Source: Klebsiella pneumoniae (lineage in GTDB: Bacteria; Pseudomonadota; Gammaproteobacteria; Ga0077536). From it: a stretch of DNA of 12,775 bases. The stretch lies in contig CAMCBY010000057.1 in assembly GCA_945873015.1 (NCBI GenBank), positions 1-12,775 of the forward strand. Direction: 5' to 3'. The notes under the pieces were generated by a model, which searched no databases, had not been told where the DNA came from, and was given only the letters and a program-made list of their open reading frames with translations. Positions 1-6,805 of this stretch are shown piece after piece (position 1 is the first letter of the stretch; the number at the start of each line of letters is the position of its first letter). A program made the position numbers and the translations under genes.

Positions 1-19
1 ACCCTCGGGAGAGTGAATC

Positions 20-541
20 GTGAGTATCGACAAGGAAATGAATCTTGTCATCGCCGGCACCGACGCGCATGGCAAGCCGTGTTTTCTCGAGCGTGGCCAA
101 GCCCAGGTCTCGGAACAGCCCGGCATCCTGGAAGTGGCCTTCCTGTGGGGCATAGACGGCACACCAGCCTTGCCGCATGGCATCGGCGGGCCATTAAAAG
201 AAATTGCCCTGCCGGGGCCCGGCGGCTCGGCTTGTGGTCTGGTGCGTTTCCCGGCGCATTCGGCTGGTCGTATGGATGCCAAGGCCTTGTTGAAGGATTC
301 GGCAGAGGCCGATGCGCACGGTGATGCCGCCATGCATTCCCACGCCACGGTCGATTATGAAATCGTGTTGTCGGGCAAAATAGATATCGTCTTGCAGGGC
401 AATCAACGCCGCACGTTGAAGGCCGGCGACATTCTCGTGATGGGCGGTCTGCCCCACGCCTGGGAAAACATCTACGACGAAGAGTGCACCTATGTGTTTG
501 TCACTGTCGGTGCGACGGGTAAGACCGACTGGAGCAAGTGA
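20..541 (+). CDS. Cupin-domain protein, 173 aa
   Basis: Small cytoplasmic single-domain cupin with no signal peptide or membrane segment. The conserved beta-barrel lies at about residues 70-165. Cupin motif 1 is visible as H106-S-H108 followed by TVDYEIVLSG (D112 or E114 as possible third ligand, G119). Motif 2 is G136-D-I-L-V-M-G-G-L-P-H146-A-W-E-N150. H106, H108, the acidic residue and H146 could form a metal site. The GTG start at 20 is chosen because GGGAGAG lies 6 nt upstream (7-13); an ATG at 38 is the alternative. The reaction is unknown: cupins of this 'TVDY..VLSG....GD....HAW.N' type are often found beside aromatic or cyclic-compound catabolic genes and may be enzymes or ligand-binding proteins. 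It converges on the Rieske unit across a REP cluster. The family call is firm, the function open. Confidence 0.85.
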   Translation: MSIDKEMNLVIAGTDAHGKPCFLERGQAQVSEQPGILEVAFLWGIDGTPALPHGIGGPLKEIALPGPGGSACGLVRFPAHSAGRMDAKALLKDSAEADAHGDAAMHSHATVDYEIVLSGKIDIVLQGNQRRTLKAGDILVMGGLPHAWENIYDEECTYVFVTVGATGKTDWSK

Positions 542-564
542 GGGGCGCCATCGCGCATGCTTGT

Positions 565-589
565 TTGTGGGTCAGACTTCAGTCTGACA
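565..589 (+). repeat. REP palindrome 1 (GTGG sub-type)
   Basis: The 25-bp unit begins TTGTGGGTC and contains the 18-nt hairpin GTCAGACTTCAGTCTGAC (8-bp perfect stem, 2-nt loop, 571-588). It has a GTGG tetranucleotide at the hairpin foot, the hallmark of REP elements mobilised by RAYT (TnpA-REP) transposases. It lies between convergent stop codons. It forms a perfect 25-bp inverted repeat with the element at 628-652. Confidence 0.85.
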
Positions 590-627
590 TTCAAGCGACG
601 CCCCACAGCCGCCTACGTCACATTGAG

Positions 628-652
628 TGTCAGACTGAAGTCTGACCCACAA
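628..652 (-). repeat. REP palindrome 2 (GTGG sub-type, inverted copy)
   Basis: This is an exact reverse complement of 565-589 over 25 bp, separated from it by 38 nt. The hairpin is GTCAGACTGAAGTCTGAC at 630-647. The head-to-tail inverted pair is a BIME-like arrangement and can fold either as two small hairpins or as one long stem. It could act as a bidirectional transcription end or mRNA stabiliser between the convergent genes; that role is inferred. Confidence 0.85.
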
Positions 653-675
653 TACGAGTCGTCAGACCCATCGAG

Positions 676-700
676 TGTGCGAATGAATTCGCACCTACAG
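676..700 (-). repeat. REP palindrome 3 (GTAG sub-type)
   Basis: The hairpin GTGCGAATGAATTCGCAC (677-694) has the same 8-2-8 geometry as REP 1 and 2, with the foot reading CTGTAGG on the minus strand. Aligned to REP 1 it matches at 17 of 25 positions, and the six differences inside the stem form three compensated base pairs. It shares the orientation of REP 2 and a similar inner flank (ATCGAG against ATTGAG). It is a different sub-family of the same element type. Confidence 0.8.
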
Positions 701-704
701 GGGC

Positions 705-1049
705 TTAAGTACCCATGTGTGTGTGGGTGACTTTGAAGCGCGACTCCGTCGGCGCAAGCGGCAATTGCGGCGCGCGATAGACTTCCACCGCCAGTGCCGC
801 TTCTGCACCCGCCAGCACCAGATGGAATAAACGTGTTTCAGACGGCGGCATGGCGCCGAGCTCGAACTGGTCGAGATAGGCGAGCGCGCGCTCGGTCACC
901 GTCAGCATGGTGTCGTAGAAAGTCTGAATCTCTTCCATCGAGCTGTTCATCCGTTTGTGCATACGCGCATCACTGCTGGGCAAGGCCCAGCCGCTGGCGA
1001 AGTGCTCGAGTTCGGCAAAGGCCGCCGGCAGTGCGACGCTCTCAACCAT
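705..1049 (-). CDS. Uncharacterised 114-aa protein coupled to a Rieske oxygenase
   Basis: I cannot assign a named family. The protein is soluble and predicted mostly alpha-helical, with an amphipathic stretch around MEEIQTFYDTMLTVTERALAYLDQF. A second helix is rich in Leu and Ala (LFHLVLAGAEAALAVEVYR), followed by a proline-containing segment and the tail RFKVTHTHMGT. It has no cysteine cluster or signal peptide. The ATG at 1049 is chosen over an upstream in-frame ATG (1070) because GGGGAGG lies 7 nt before it on the minus strand. It overlaps the Rieske stop codon by 8 nt, so the two are almost certainly translated together. It is too short and too helical for the NTF2-like beta subunit (about 160-190 aa) that partners many ring-hydroxylating oxygenases. 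A helper or small partner of the oxygenase is the natural inference. Confidence 0.75.
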   Translation of the reverse strand: MVESVALPAAFAELEHFASGWALPSSDARMHKRMNSSMEEIQTFYDTMLTVTERALAYLDQFELGAMPPSETRLFHLVLAGAEAALAVEVYRAPQLPLAPTESRFKVTHTHMGT

Positions 1050-2277
1050 GATTGGCCTCCCCGCGCACATAACGCGCGACCTGATAATGATGGTGCCGCA
1101 CCGATGCTTCGGTGGTCTGCAGATGGAACTGTTTTTTGGCGCCTGAACTCATCGCCTGCTGGCAGAACTCGGTGTTGAGAATGTCCTCGACAATGGTGTC
1201 GCGGAACAGGCCGAAGCTGTATTCCCGCGCGAAACGTTGGCTGGCCTTCTTGGGCCTGCGATAGAAACTGTAGTTCTCATAACGGGTGTGGTCTTTGTCT
1301 ATCGGCCACATCTTGTGAAAGATGGCCGAATCGGCTCCCACCAGCCATGCGATGTTGGGGAAGATGGTGGTCAGGTCGAGTGCCCAGTTGTTGAGCGCGC
1401 CAGGGTTGACGCCGGTCTTGCGGCTATTCAACGAGCCCACTGCGTTGGCCATGGCCGCGCCACCGGTGGAGGTGATGTCCGAGCCATAACGCTGCGCGAT
1501 ACTCGCCATCGGTGCGCTGTGCTGCAGCGGGTTGTAACCCATGGAGATGGTGCGATGGGGGCCGTGGGTCTTGAAGTAGGCCGGCTCGCCGAGCGGGTTT
1601 TCCGGCCACTTGAAGGTATCGGTCAGGGTCTGCTTGTGCAGATAGTTGAGGTGGTAGATTTCCTGGAAGGCGTCGAGAAAGATTTTCCAGTTGCAGTTGA
1701 TGGTGCCCACCTCCACATGCACCCAGGCATCGAATTCGTCCATCGGGTAGTTGTCGGCGTAGTCGGTCAATCCGCCCAGATATTCGCGCAGAGTCTGTGG
1801 CGGCGGGTCGCTGAAGTTGACGAACACCAGGTCGTTCCAGACATCACAGGCTATCGGCGTCAGGCCGTTCAGTGCTTTATCCAGACCGACAAAATTCTCT
1901 TCGCTCGGCACACCGCGCAGTTTGCCCTGATTGTCGTAGCTCCACGCGTGATAGGGGCAGGCGAACAGCCGCGCGTTACCGCAGGTGCGCCATTCGACCT
2001 TGGCGGCGCGATGCGAGCAGACATTATGAAAGGCGCGTATCACTCCGTCCTCACCGCGCACCACGATCACCGACGCGTTGCGAATCTCGACCTGGCGCAC
2101 CACAAAATCGCCGCGCGCCGGCAGTTCGCAACCGCGTGCAATGTTCAACCATACTTTGCCGAAGATGTTGTCGCGCTCACCCTCAAAAAATTCCTGGCTG
2201 AGGTAGGGCGTGACTGACAAAGGTCCGTCGCCGATATCGGGCACGTTCGGGTCAATTCGCATGAAGTTGCTTGGCAT
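1042..2277 (-). CDS. Rieske non-haem iron oxygenase, catalytic (alpha) subunit
   Basis: This is a terminal oxygenase that would insert oxygen into, or demethylate, an organic substrate using electrons from a reductase not present in this window. The 411-aa length is normal. The N-terminal Rieske [2Fe-2S] domain carries C87-S-H89 and, 17 residues on, C107-P-Y-H110. The C-terminal catalytic domain has the iron motif D202-AFQ-E206-IY-H209-LNYL-H214; D365 in 'IVEDILNTEF' is the likely third ligand. The residue bridging to the neighbouring subunit's Rieske centre is Glu (E206), not the Asp of naphthalene dioxygenase. The C-terminal 'HHHYQVARYVRG' is typical of the family. The start at 2277 is preceded by AGGGGGAAA on the minus strand; the open frame continues upstream to 2445 without a better start. 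First gene of a two-gene unit. Substrate unknown. Confidence 0.92.
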   Translation of the reverse strand: MPSNFMRIDPNVPDIGDGPLSVTPYLSQEFFEGERDNIFGKVWLNIARGCELPARGDFVVRQVEIRNASVIVVRGEDGVIRAFHNVCSHRAAKVEWRTCGNARLFACPYHAWSYDNQGKLRGVPSEENFVGLDKALNGLTPIACDVWNDLVFVNFSDPPPQTLREYLGGLTDYADNYPMDEFDAWVHVEVGTINCNWKIFLDAFQEIYHLNYLHKQTLTDTFKWPENPLGEPAYFKTHGPHRTISMGYNPLQHSAPMASIAQRYGSDITSTGGAAMANAVGSLNSRKTGVNPGALNNWALDLTTIFPNIAWLVGADSAIFHKMWPIDKDHTRYENYSFYRRPKKASQRFAREYSFGLFRDTIVEDILNTEFCQQAMSSGAKKQFHLQTTEASVRHHHYQVARYVRGEANHG

Positions 2278-2560
2278 GGTTTCCCCCTGTAGACGCTGTC
2301 GACGCCGCCTGCTGCGGCGCACTTCAAACCGTGGCTGACGACACCGGCTGAGTGTGCAGACGCGCGACAGGCCGACAGAGCCTACAGGCGAACGGCGCGA
2401 GGCGATTACCCGCGAATGGGGAGTATCGCGACCGCCAGCAGGCATAAGTCATCCATGCTGCTTTCGCTATGCGTGGCTAGCGGCGACAATCGTTGCCTCT
2501 CACGGGCAGCGGCGTACAGGCGCTGCTCAAAACGAACATGTGGCTTGCTGAGGGAGATGG
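2278..2560. promoter_or_regulatory. Divergent intergenic region with 5' leaders of both operons
   Basis: About 283 bp separate the Rieske start from the amidohydrolase start, so promoters for both directions must lie here or be coupled. I see no convincing -35/-10 pair. The only clear structure is a GC-rich hairpin at 2303-2319 (CGCCGC, 5-nt loop, GCGGCG) in the Rieske leader, 26 nt before its start codon. Short open frames across the region have no ribosome binding site or recognisable product. No regulator gene is adjacent. Confidence 0.5.
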
Positions 2561-2563
2561 GTG

Positions 2564-4246
2564 ATGTCCTACGATTTATTGATCAAGAACGGCACCGTGG
2601 TCGATGGTACGGGCGCGGCGCCCATCCACGCCGACGTCGGCATCAAGGACGGCATGATCGTCGACATCGGCCAACTGTCCGCTGCCGCGACCCGCACCAT
2701 TGATGCCACCGACCTCATCGTTGCGCCGGGTTTTGTCGATCCTCACACCCATTACGATGCGCAGATCTGCTGGGACGATGTCACCTCGCCGTCGAGCTGG
2801 CATGGTGTGACCACCATCATGATGGGCAACTGTGGCGTCGGCCTCGCGCCCTGCCGCCCCGAGGCGCGCGAAGTGGCGGCGTGGGATCTGGTCAACGTCG
2901 AAGCGATTCCCTTTGAGGTGTTGAAGCAGGGCGTGACCTGGGATTGGGAAAGTTTTCCTGAATACATGGCGGCGGCCGCGCGTCGCGGCAGCGGTCTGAA
3001 CATGGGTTTTCTGTGTGCGCTGACGCCGTTCCGCCACTATGTCATGGGCGAGGAGTCGATGGAGCGCGCGGCGACCGACACCGAGACGCGTGAAGTCACG
3101 CGCCTGTTGCGCGAGGCGATGGATGCCGGTGCGTTTGGATTTACCACCACCAGCGCGCGTCAGCATCTCGGTTATAAGGGGCGGCCGCTGGCCTGCCGCC
3201 TCGCCAGTCACGACGAACTGCGCAGTTATTCGCGGATGTTGCGTGATGTCGGCCGCGGCGCGATTGAAATCGCGCTGACCAGTGAGGCTTCGAGGGTCAG
3301 CCCTGACGAGCGTGCGCTGCTGGAATTGTTCCTGAGTGAATCCGGGCGGCCGGTCACCTGGCTCGCGCTGTTGAACCGTGACGACGATCCGGACGCGGTG
3401 CAGAACACCCTCAGAGAGACCTCCGACCTCATCGCGCGCGGCGCCATTCCGCAATGCACGTGTCGGCCGTTTATCTTTCAGATCGATGTATCCAAGCCGT
3501 TTATCCTCGCCAGCATGCAATGCTGGGTGCCGGTCTTGAACCAGACGGTCGAGCGCCAGATAGAGATCCTGCGTTCTCCGCAGTTCCGCGCAGATTTCCG
3601 CGAAGCTCTGAAGCGCCCGCTGATTTTCACCGGGCGTTGGGAAGTGATGACCGTGCTGGAAGCGCAGAACCCGCAACTCGCGCACTACGTGGGGCGCAAC
3701 ATTGCCGACATCGCCCGTGAGCGTGGCGCCGATGCGCTGGACACCTTCCTCGATCTCGCCATCGAGGACAATCTCGCCATGCAGTTCAACTACATCCTGT
3801 TCAACGCGGATGAGAGTCGTATTCCTGAGTTGATTACCGACGCGCGTACCATGATTGGTCTGTCCGATGGTGGCGCCCATGTCGACAGCATCTGTGATGC
3901 GGGTTACGCCACCTATCTGATCGGCACCTGGGTGCGCGAGCGCAAGGCGATGACGCTTGAACACGCGGTGAAGCGCATCACGTCAGAACCCGCCGATTTT
4001 TTCGGCATCAGCAAACGTGGCCGTATCGCGCCCGGCATGGCGGCCGATTTCGCCATTTTCGATCTGACGACGGTCGGTTCCGATGTGACCGGCACCATGC
4101 GCCAGGATCTGCCGGGTGGCGGTCGTCGTCTGGTGATGACCGCACGCGGCGTCGAATACACCATCGTCAATGGCGAGGTGTTGTTTGAACACGGTGTGGA
4201 TACCGGCGCGCGCGCCGGCCAGGTCTTGCATTCGGCCACTGCGTAA
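2564..4246 (+). CDS. Amidohydrolase of the N-acyl-D-amino-acid deacylase type
   Basis: A metal-dependent hydrolase of the amidohydrolase superfamily, D-aminoacylase-like (560 aa), probably acting on an amide, cyclic amide or related C-N bond. The order is: N-terminal beta strands with 'LLIKNGTVVDGTG', the metal motif APGFVDPH61TH63YDAQ, then HGVTTIMMGNC90GVGLAPCRPE with the cysteine used as metal bridge in D-aminoacylases. Later come 'LSD435GGAH439' (catalytic Asp) and the C-terminal signature 'TSEPADFFGISKRGRIAPGMAADFAIFD'. The two histidine ligands usually found mid-barrel (HmR and SHlK segments) are not visible, as in a divergent sub-family with 'PQCTCRPFIFQ' in that region. ATG 2564 is preferred, with AGGGAG at 2551-2556; a GTG at 2561 is possible. 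First gene of a plus-strand run. True substrate uncertain. Confidence 0.88.
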   Translation: MSYDLLIKNGTVVDGTGAAPIHADVGIKDGMIVDIGQLSAAATRTIDATDLIVAPGFVDPHTHYDAQICWDDVTSPSSWHGVTTIMMGNCGVGLAPCRPEAREVAAWDLVNVEAIPFEVLKQGVTWDWESFPEYMAAAARRGSGLNMGFLCALTPFRHYVMGEESMERAATDTETREVTRLLREAMDAGAFGFTTTSARQHLGYKGRPLACRLASHDELRSYSRMLRDVGRGAIEIALTSEASRVSPDERALLELFLSESGRPVTWLALLNRDDDPDAVQNTLRETSDLIARGAIPQCTCRPFIFQIDVSKPFILASMQCWVPVLNQTVERQIEILRSPQFRADFREALKRPLIFTGRWEVMTVLEAQNPQLAHYVGRNIADIARERGADALDTFLDLAIEDNLAMQFNYILFNADESRIPELITDARTMIGLSDGGAHVDSICDAGYATYLIGTWVRERKAMTLEHAVKRITSEPADFFGISKRGRIAPGMAADFAIFDLTTVGSDVTGTMRQDLPGGGRRLVMTARGVEYTIVNGEVLFEHGVDTGARAGQVLHSATA

Positions 4247-4291
4247 ATAGTCGAACACCATCAACATCAAACCAGCATTGCGAGGAATGTC

Positions 4292-4585
4292 ATGACCTGT
4301 CTCGTTCATATTGAGTTTCGTGCCAAGAAAGATTGTGCCGATAAGTTGGCGCTCTGGCTGCGCGAAATCCTGCCAGACACGCGCTGCCGCGAAGGCTGTG
4401 TGTCGGTGTCGGTCGCGCGTAACCAGGACGACCCGACCAATTTCGCGTTTGTTGAACTGTGGGACAGCCGCCAGCACTACGAGCGTTACTTCGCGTGGCG
4501 CAAAGAGCAGGGGGTGCTGGACGCGCTCGCGGCCTACGTCGATGGTGAGGCGAGCTTCCGTTTCTTCGATATCGTCGGGGTATAA
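4292..4585 (+). CDS. ABM-family small monooxygenase, 97 aa
   Basis: Antibiotic-biosynthesis-monooxygenase (ABM) fold protein, a dimeric alpha-beta barrel like YgiN quinol monooxygenase. These enzymes use no cofactor or only the substrate itself to oxygenate phenols and quinols. Visible landmarks are the opening strand 'CLVHIEFRAKKDCADKLALWLREIL' and the mid-segment 'EGCVSVSVARNQDDPTNFAFVELWDSRQHYERYFAWR', which matches the usual 'W.....h..h..' helix after the third strand. The C-terminal strand is 'ASFRFFDIVGV'. Length is normal for the family. ATG 4292 has GAGGA at 4282-4286. It sits 45 bp after the amidohydrolase and about 90 bp before the flavoprotein. An oxygenation or stress-related quinol role in the same pathway is inferred. 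Confidence 0.82.
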   Translation: MTCLVHIEFRAKKDCADKLALWLREILPDTRCREGCVSVSVARNQDDPTNFAFVELWDSRQHYERYFAWRKEQGVLDALAAYVDGEASFRFFDIVGV

Positions 4586-4589
4586 GTCG

Positions 4590-4639
4590 CGCCGCGCGTG
4601 CGCGGCGATGACAACGGGGACACCGCGTGCCGCGCGGCG
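4590..4639. other. GC-rich intercistronic hairpins
   Basis: Just after the ABM stop codon, CGCCGCG (4590-4596), a 4-nt loop and CGCGGCG (4601-4607) form a perfect 7-bp stem. A second short palindrome, GCCGCGCGGC, follows near 4629-4638. No T-run follows, so these are not classic terminators. They may stabilise or process the mRNA between the two genes. Confidence 0.45.
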
Positions 4640-4676
4640 GCGATTCGACGGCAGGACGAAGGGGAGAGTAGTGGTC

Positions 4677-5846
4677 GTGGCTGACGTACGCATCAATCAA
4701 TCGCTGCGCGCGCAATTGCTTGCCCGCGTCGAATCTTTGCAGCACACCCTGGAGGCCGGCATCGCCGAATCCCAGGCCGGCCGTACACTTGCGCCTGACT
4801 CGGTGTCGGCGTTGCGCGAGGCTGGCATATTCACGCTCAAGCTGCCCCATGAACTGGGGGGCCTCGAGCCCGACCCCATGACCCAGGTCGAAGTTATCGA
4901 GGCGGTGTCTTACATCGACGCGTCGCTCGGCTGGACAGTGTGCATCGGCAACGGCGCCATCAGCCTGACCGCGTTTTTCCCGGACCAGGGGATCGCAACG
5001 ATATTCAAAGACGGCCGAATCCCCACCATGGCCGGGGTATTCAAGCCCGTGCGCGGTGTGATGGTGCCGGGCGGTGTGCGCGTGACTGGGCGTTGGTCAT
5101 GGGCCAGCGGCATTCGCCATGCCGAATGGGTGGCGGCCCATGTGCTGGTCGATGGCGAGGCAGGCCAGCCGCCATCGTCATTCATTGTCGCGATGCCGAT
5201 AGAGGATGCGACGATTCACGATAACTGGCACGTTTCCGGTCTCGCCAGCACCGGCAGTTGTGACTTTTCCACCGACGACGTTTTTATCGCCGATGCGTTC
5301 ATGTTCGACCTGCAAAAGCTCGAACCGAAACGCGGCGGGCCGTTCTTTCGTATGGGTTTGCCGGGCCTGCTCATCAACGAATTCATGGGCCTTTATTTTG
5401 GTGTCGCACGTCGTGCGCTCGACGAAATGGTGGCGCTGATTGCGCCCAAACAACGCGGCTACGGCAAACCTAATGCGGTCGCCGACCGCGGCGTGGTGCA
5501 GCGTGTTATTGGTGAGGGGGATCTGAAACTGCGGGCGGTGCGGGCTCTGGCGATGGAGATTCTAGGGCAGGCGTGGGCAACGGTGTGTCGCGGCGATACA
5601 CCCACCGTCGCCCAGCAAGTCGACATGCGCGCGGTCACCGTGCTGGCGGCGGAAACCGCCGTCGATATTGCTGCCAAGGCGATGCGCTACGGCGGTGGCC
5701 AGGCGATTTTCCTCAACCATGTCCTGCAACGCTGTCTGCGCGATCTCGAAACCGCCGCGGTCCATCTGTTTGTCAGTGATGTGGCCTATGAACATCGCGG
5801 CCAGTTGATGCTCGGCCGCCACGTGCCTGACCCGCTAGGCGCGTGA
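4677..5846 (+). CDS. Acyl-CoA-dehydrogenase-fold flavoprotein, probable flavin-dependent monooxygenase
   Basis: A 389-aa protein of the acyl-CoA dehydrogenase superfamily. An N-terminal helical domain (about 1-115, 'LREAGIFTLKLPHELGGLEPDP') is followed by the beta domain with 'VRVTGRWSWASGIRHAEWVAAHVLV' (about 134-158). The C-terminal helical bundle ends 'VLQRCLRDLETAAVHLFVSD..YEHRGQLMLG'. The 'GRW.WASG..HA.W' and 'LQR..RDL.TA..H' segments are those of group D two-component monooxygenases and relatives (HsaA, HpaB-type), and no catalytic Glu of a true acyl-CoA dehydrogenase is apparent. An oxygenase using reduced flavin from a separate reductase is therefore favoured; no reductase lies in the window. 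The start is GTG 4677 or GTG 4671, behind AGGGGAG (4660-4666); the longer frame from 4311 overlaps the ABM gene and is rejected. Same strand as the amidohydrolase run. Confidence 0.82.
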   Translation: MADVRINQSLRAQLLARVESLQHTLEAGIAESQAGRTLAPDSVSALREAGIFTLKLPHELGGLEPDPMTQVEVIEAVSYIDASLGWTVCIGNGAISLTAFFPDQGIATIFKDGRIPTMAGVFKPVRGVMVPGGVRVTGRWSWASGIRHAEWVAAHVLVDGEAGQPPSSFIVAMPIEDATIHDNWHVSGLASTGSCDFSTDDVFIADAFMFDLQKLEPKRGGPFFRMGLPGLLINEFMGLYFGVARRALDEMVALIAPKQRGYGKPNAVADRGVVQRVIGEGDLKLRAVRALAMEILGQAWATVCRGDTPTVAQQVDMRAVTVLAAETAVDIAAKAMRYGGGQAIFLNHVLQRCLRDLETAAVHLFVSDVAYEHRGQLMLGRHVPDPLGA

Positions 5847-5863
5847 CGCGTGCAAGGAATGCC

Positions 5864-6805
5864 ATGAAGACGCTTACCGCCACTGACCACCGTATTGCCA
5901 GCGGCCGTGCCGGCCTGTCGCTGCTGCTGAGAAACAAGTGCGGCGGCAGCGACGCACCGCCAGTGTTGTTCGTGCATGGCGCGACCTATCCATCGACCGT
6001 CACTTTCGACTATGCGCAGGACGGTGTTTCCTGGATGGACGTGCTGGCGGCGGCGGGTCGCGATGTGTGGTGCATCGATCTGCTCGGCTACGGCGGCTCG
6101 GATCGGCCGCCTGAGATGGCGCAGGCCGCCGCTGATCACGGCCCGATAGTCGACACTGAGGAAGCGGTAGCCGACGTCAGGCGCGCGCTCGATTTTATCC
6201 TGGCGTCGCGTCAACAAACCCAGCTCGACCTTATCGGTTATTCGTGGGGCACGGCGATTGCGGGGCAGCTTGCCGGGCAGTGTCCGGACAAGGTGCGTCG
6301 CCTGGTGCTGGCCGGCGCGTTATGGATACCGAAAGGACCGATGCAGGTCGCGGTCGACGGGCCACTCGGTGCCTATCGGCTGGTCAGTGCCGAGGCCACG
6401 CATAAACGTTGGACGGTGGCTATCGATGCGGCGCAGATGGCCGCCATCGGCACGGCCGCAAGCCGCGAGACCTGGGCACAGGCGGCGGTCGCGTCGGATC
6501 CGCAGGCCGCGCTTCACAGCCCGGCGCTGTTGCGTGCTCCGACCGGGGTGGTCAAGGATGTCACCGAGTTCTGGATGCAGGCCAAACCGACCTACGACCC
6601 GGGCGCGATCAGCTGCCCGACCCTGGTGGTGGTCGGCGAATGGGACCAGGAAACCACACCCGAGCAAGGTCTCGCGGTGTTTGCGCGGCTGTCCGGCACA
6701 GCCAGCCGGCGCTTCGTCATGATCGGCGCGGCGACCCATCTCATGTTGCTCGAACGCCAGCGTCACCAACTTTTTGCCGTGGTGGACGAGTTCCTCACCG
6801 CCTGA
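5864..6805 (+). CDS. Alpha/beta hydrolase, 313 aa
   Basis: Cytoplasmic alpha/beta-hydrolase-fold enzyme, probably an esterase or C-C bond/amide hydrolase. The oxyanion segment is 'PPVLFVHGATYP' (33-44), and 'CIDLLGYGGSDRP' (70-82) follows strand 4. The nucleophile elbow is G125-Y-S127-W-G129, the acid is D261 in 'VVVGEWDQETTP' and the base is H292 in 'GAATHLMLLERQ', so the triad is complete. A cap region occupies about 155-245. ATG 5864 is chosen for AAGGA 5 nt upstream; an in-frame GTG at 5843 overlaps the previous stop and has no better ribosome site. It starts 17 bp after the flavoprotein, so they are likely one operon. In such a cluster it would act on a product of the oxygenase steps; the substrate is unknown. 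Confidence 0.88.
   Translation: MKTLTATDHRIASGRAGLSLLLRNKCGGSDAPPVLFVHGATYPSTVTFDYAQDGVSWMDVLAAAGRDVWCIDLLGYGGSDRPPEMAQAAADHGPIVDTEEAVADVRRALDFILASRQQTQLDLIGYSWGTAIAGQLAGQCPDKVRRLVLAGALWIPKGPMQVAVDGPLGAYRLVSAEATHKRWTVAIDAAQMAAIGTAASRETWAQAAVASDPQAALHSPALLRAPTGVVKDVTEFWMQAKPTYDPGAISCPTLVVVGEWDQETTPEQGLAVFARLSGTASRRFVMIGAATHLMLLERQRHQLFAVVDEFLTA

Noticed and set aside
565..700. CRISPR array
   Set aside because: The repeats are palindromic, differ in orientation and type, have no regular spacers, and no cas gene is near. REP elements explain them.
1237..2217. 326-codon plus-strand frame opposite the Rieske gene
   Set aside because: The Rieske cysteine/histidine and iron motifs on the other strand are unambiguous. 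The plus frame shows no recognisable domain or ribosome site.
2278..2445. Upstream extension of the Rieske frame
   Set aside because: The extra 56 residues are Arg-rich low-complexity sequence, and the ATG at 2277 has a good ribosome site and begins like family members.
2354..2703. Short plus-strand frames in the divergent region
   Set aside because: They have no ribosome site, Arg-rich composition and one runs into the amidohydrolase gene in another frame.
2576..3964. Long minus-strand open frame (462 codons) opposite the amidohydrolase
   Set aside because: Its translation is rich in His, Arg and Gln with no family motif. It mirrors a clear plus-strand gene in high-GC DNA, so it is a shadow frame.
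4311..4676. N-terminal extension of the flavoprotein frame back to 4311
   Set aside because: It overlaps almost all of the ABM gene in another frame, is Arg/Ser-rich with no similarity to the family, and a strong AGGGGAG site marks the start near 4671-4677.
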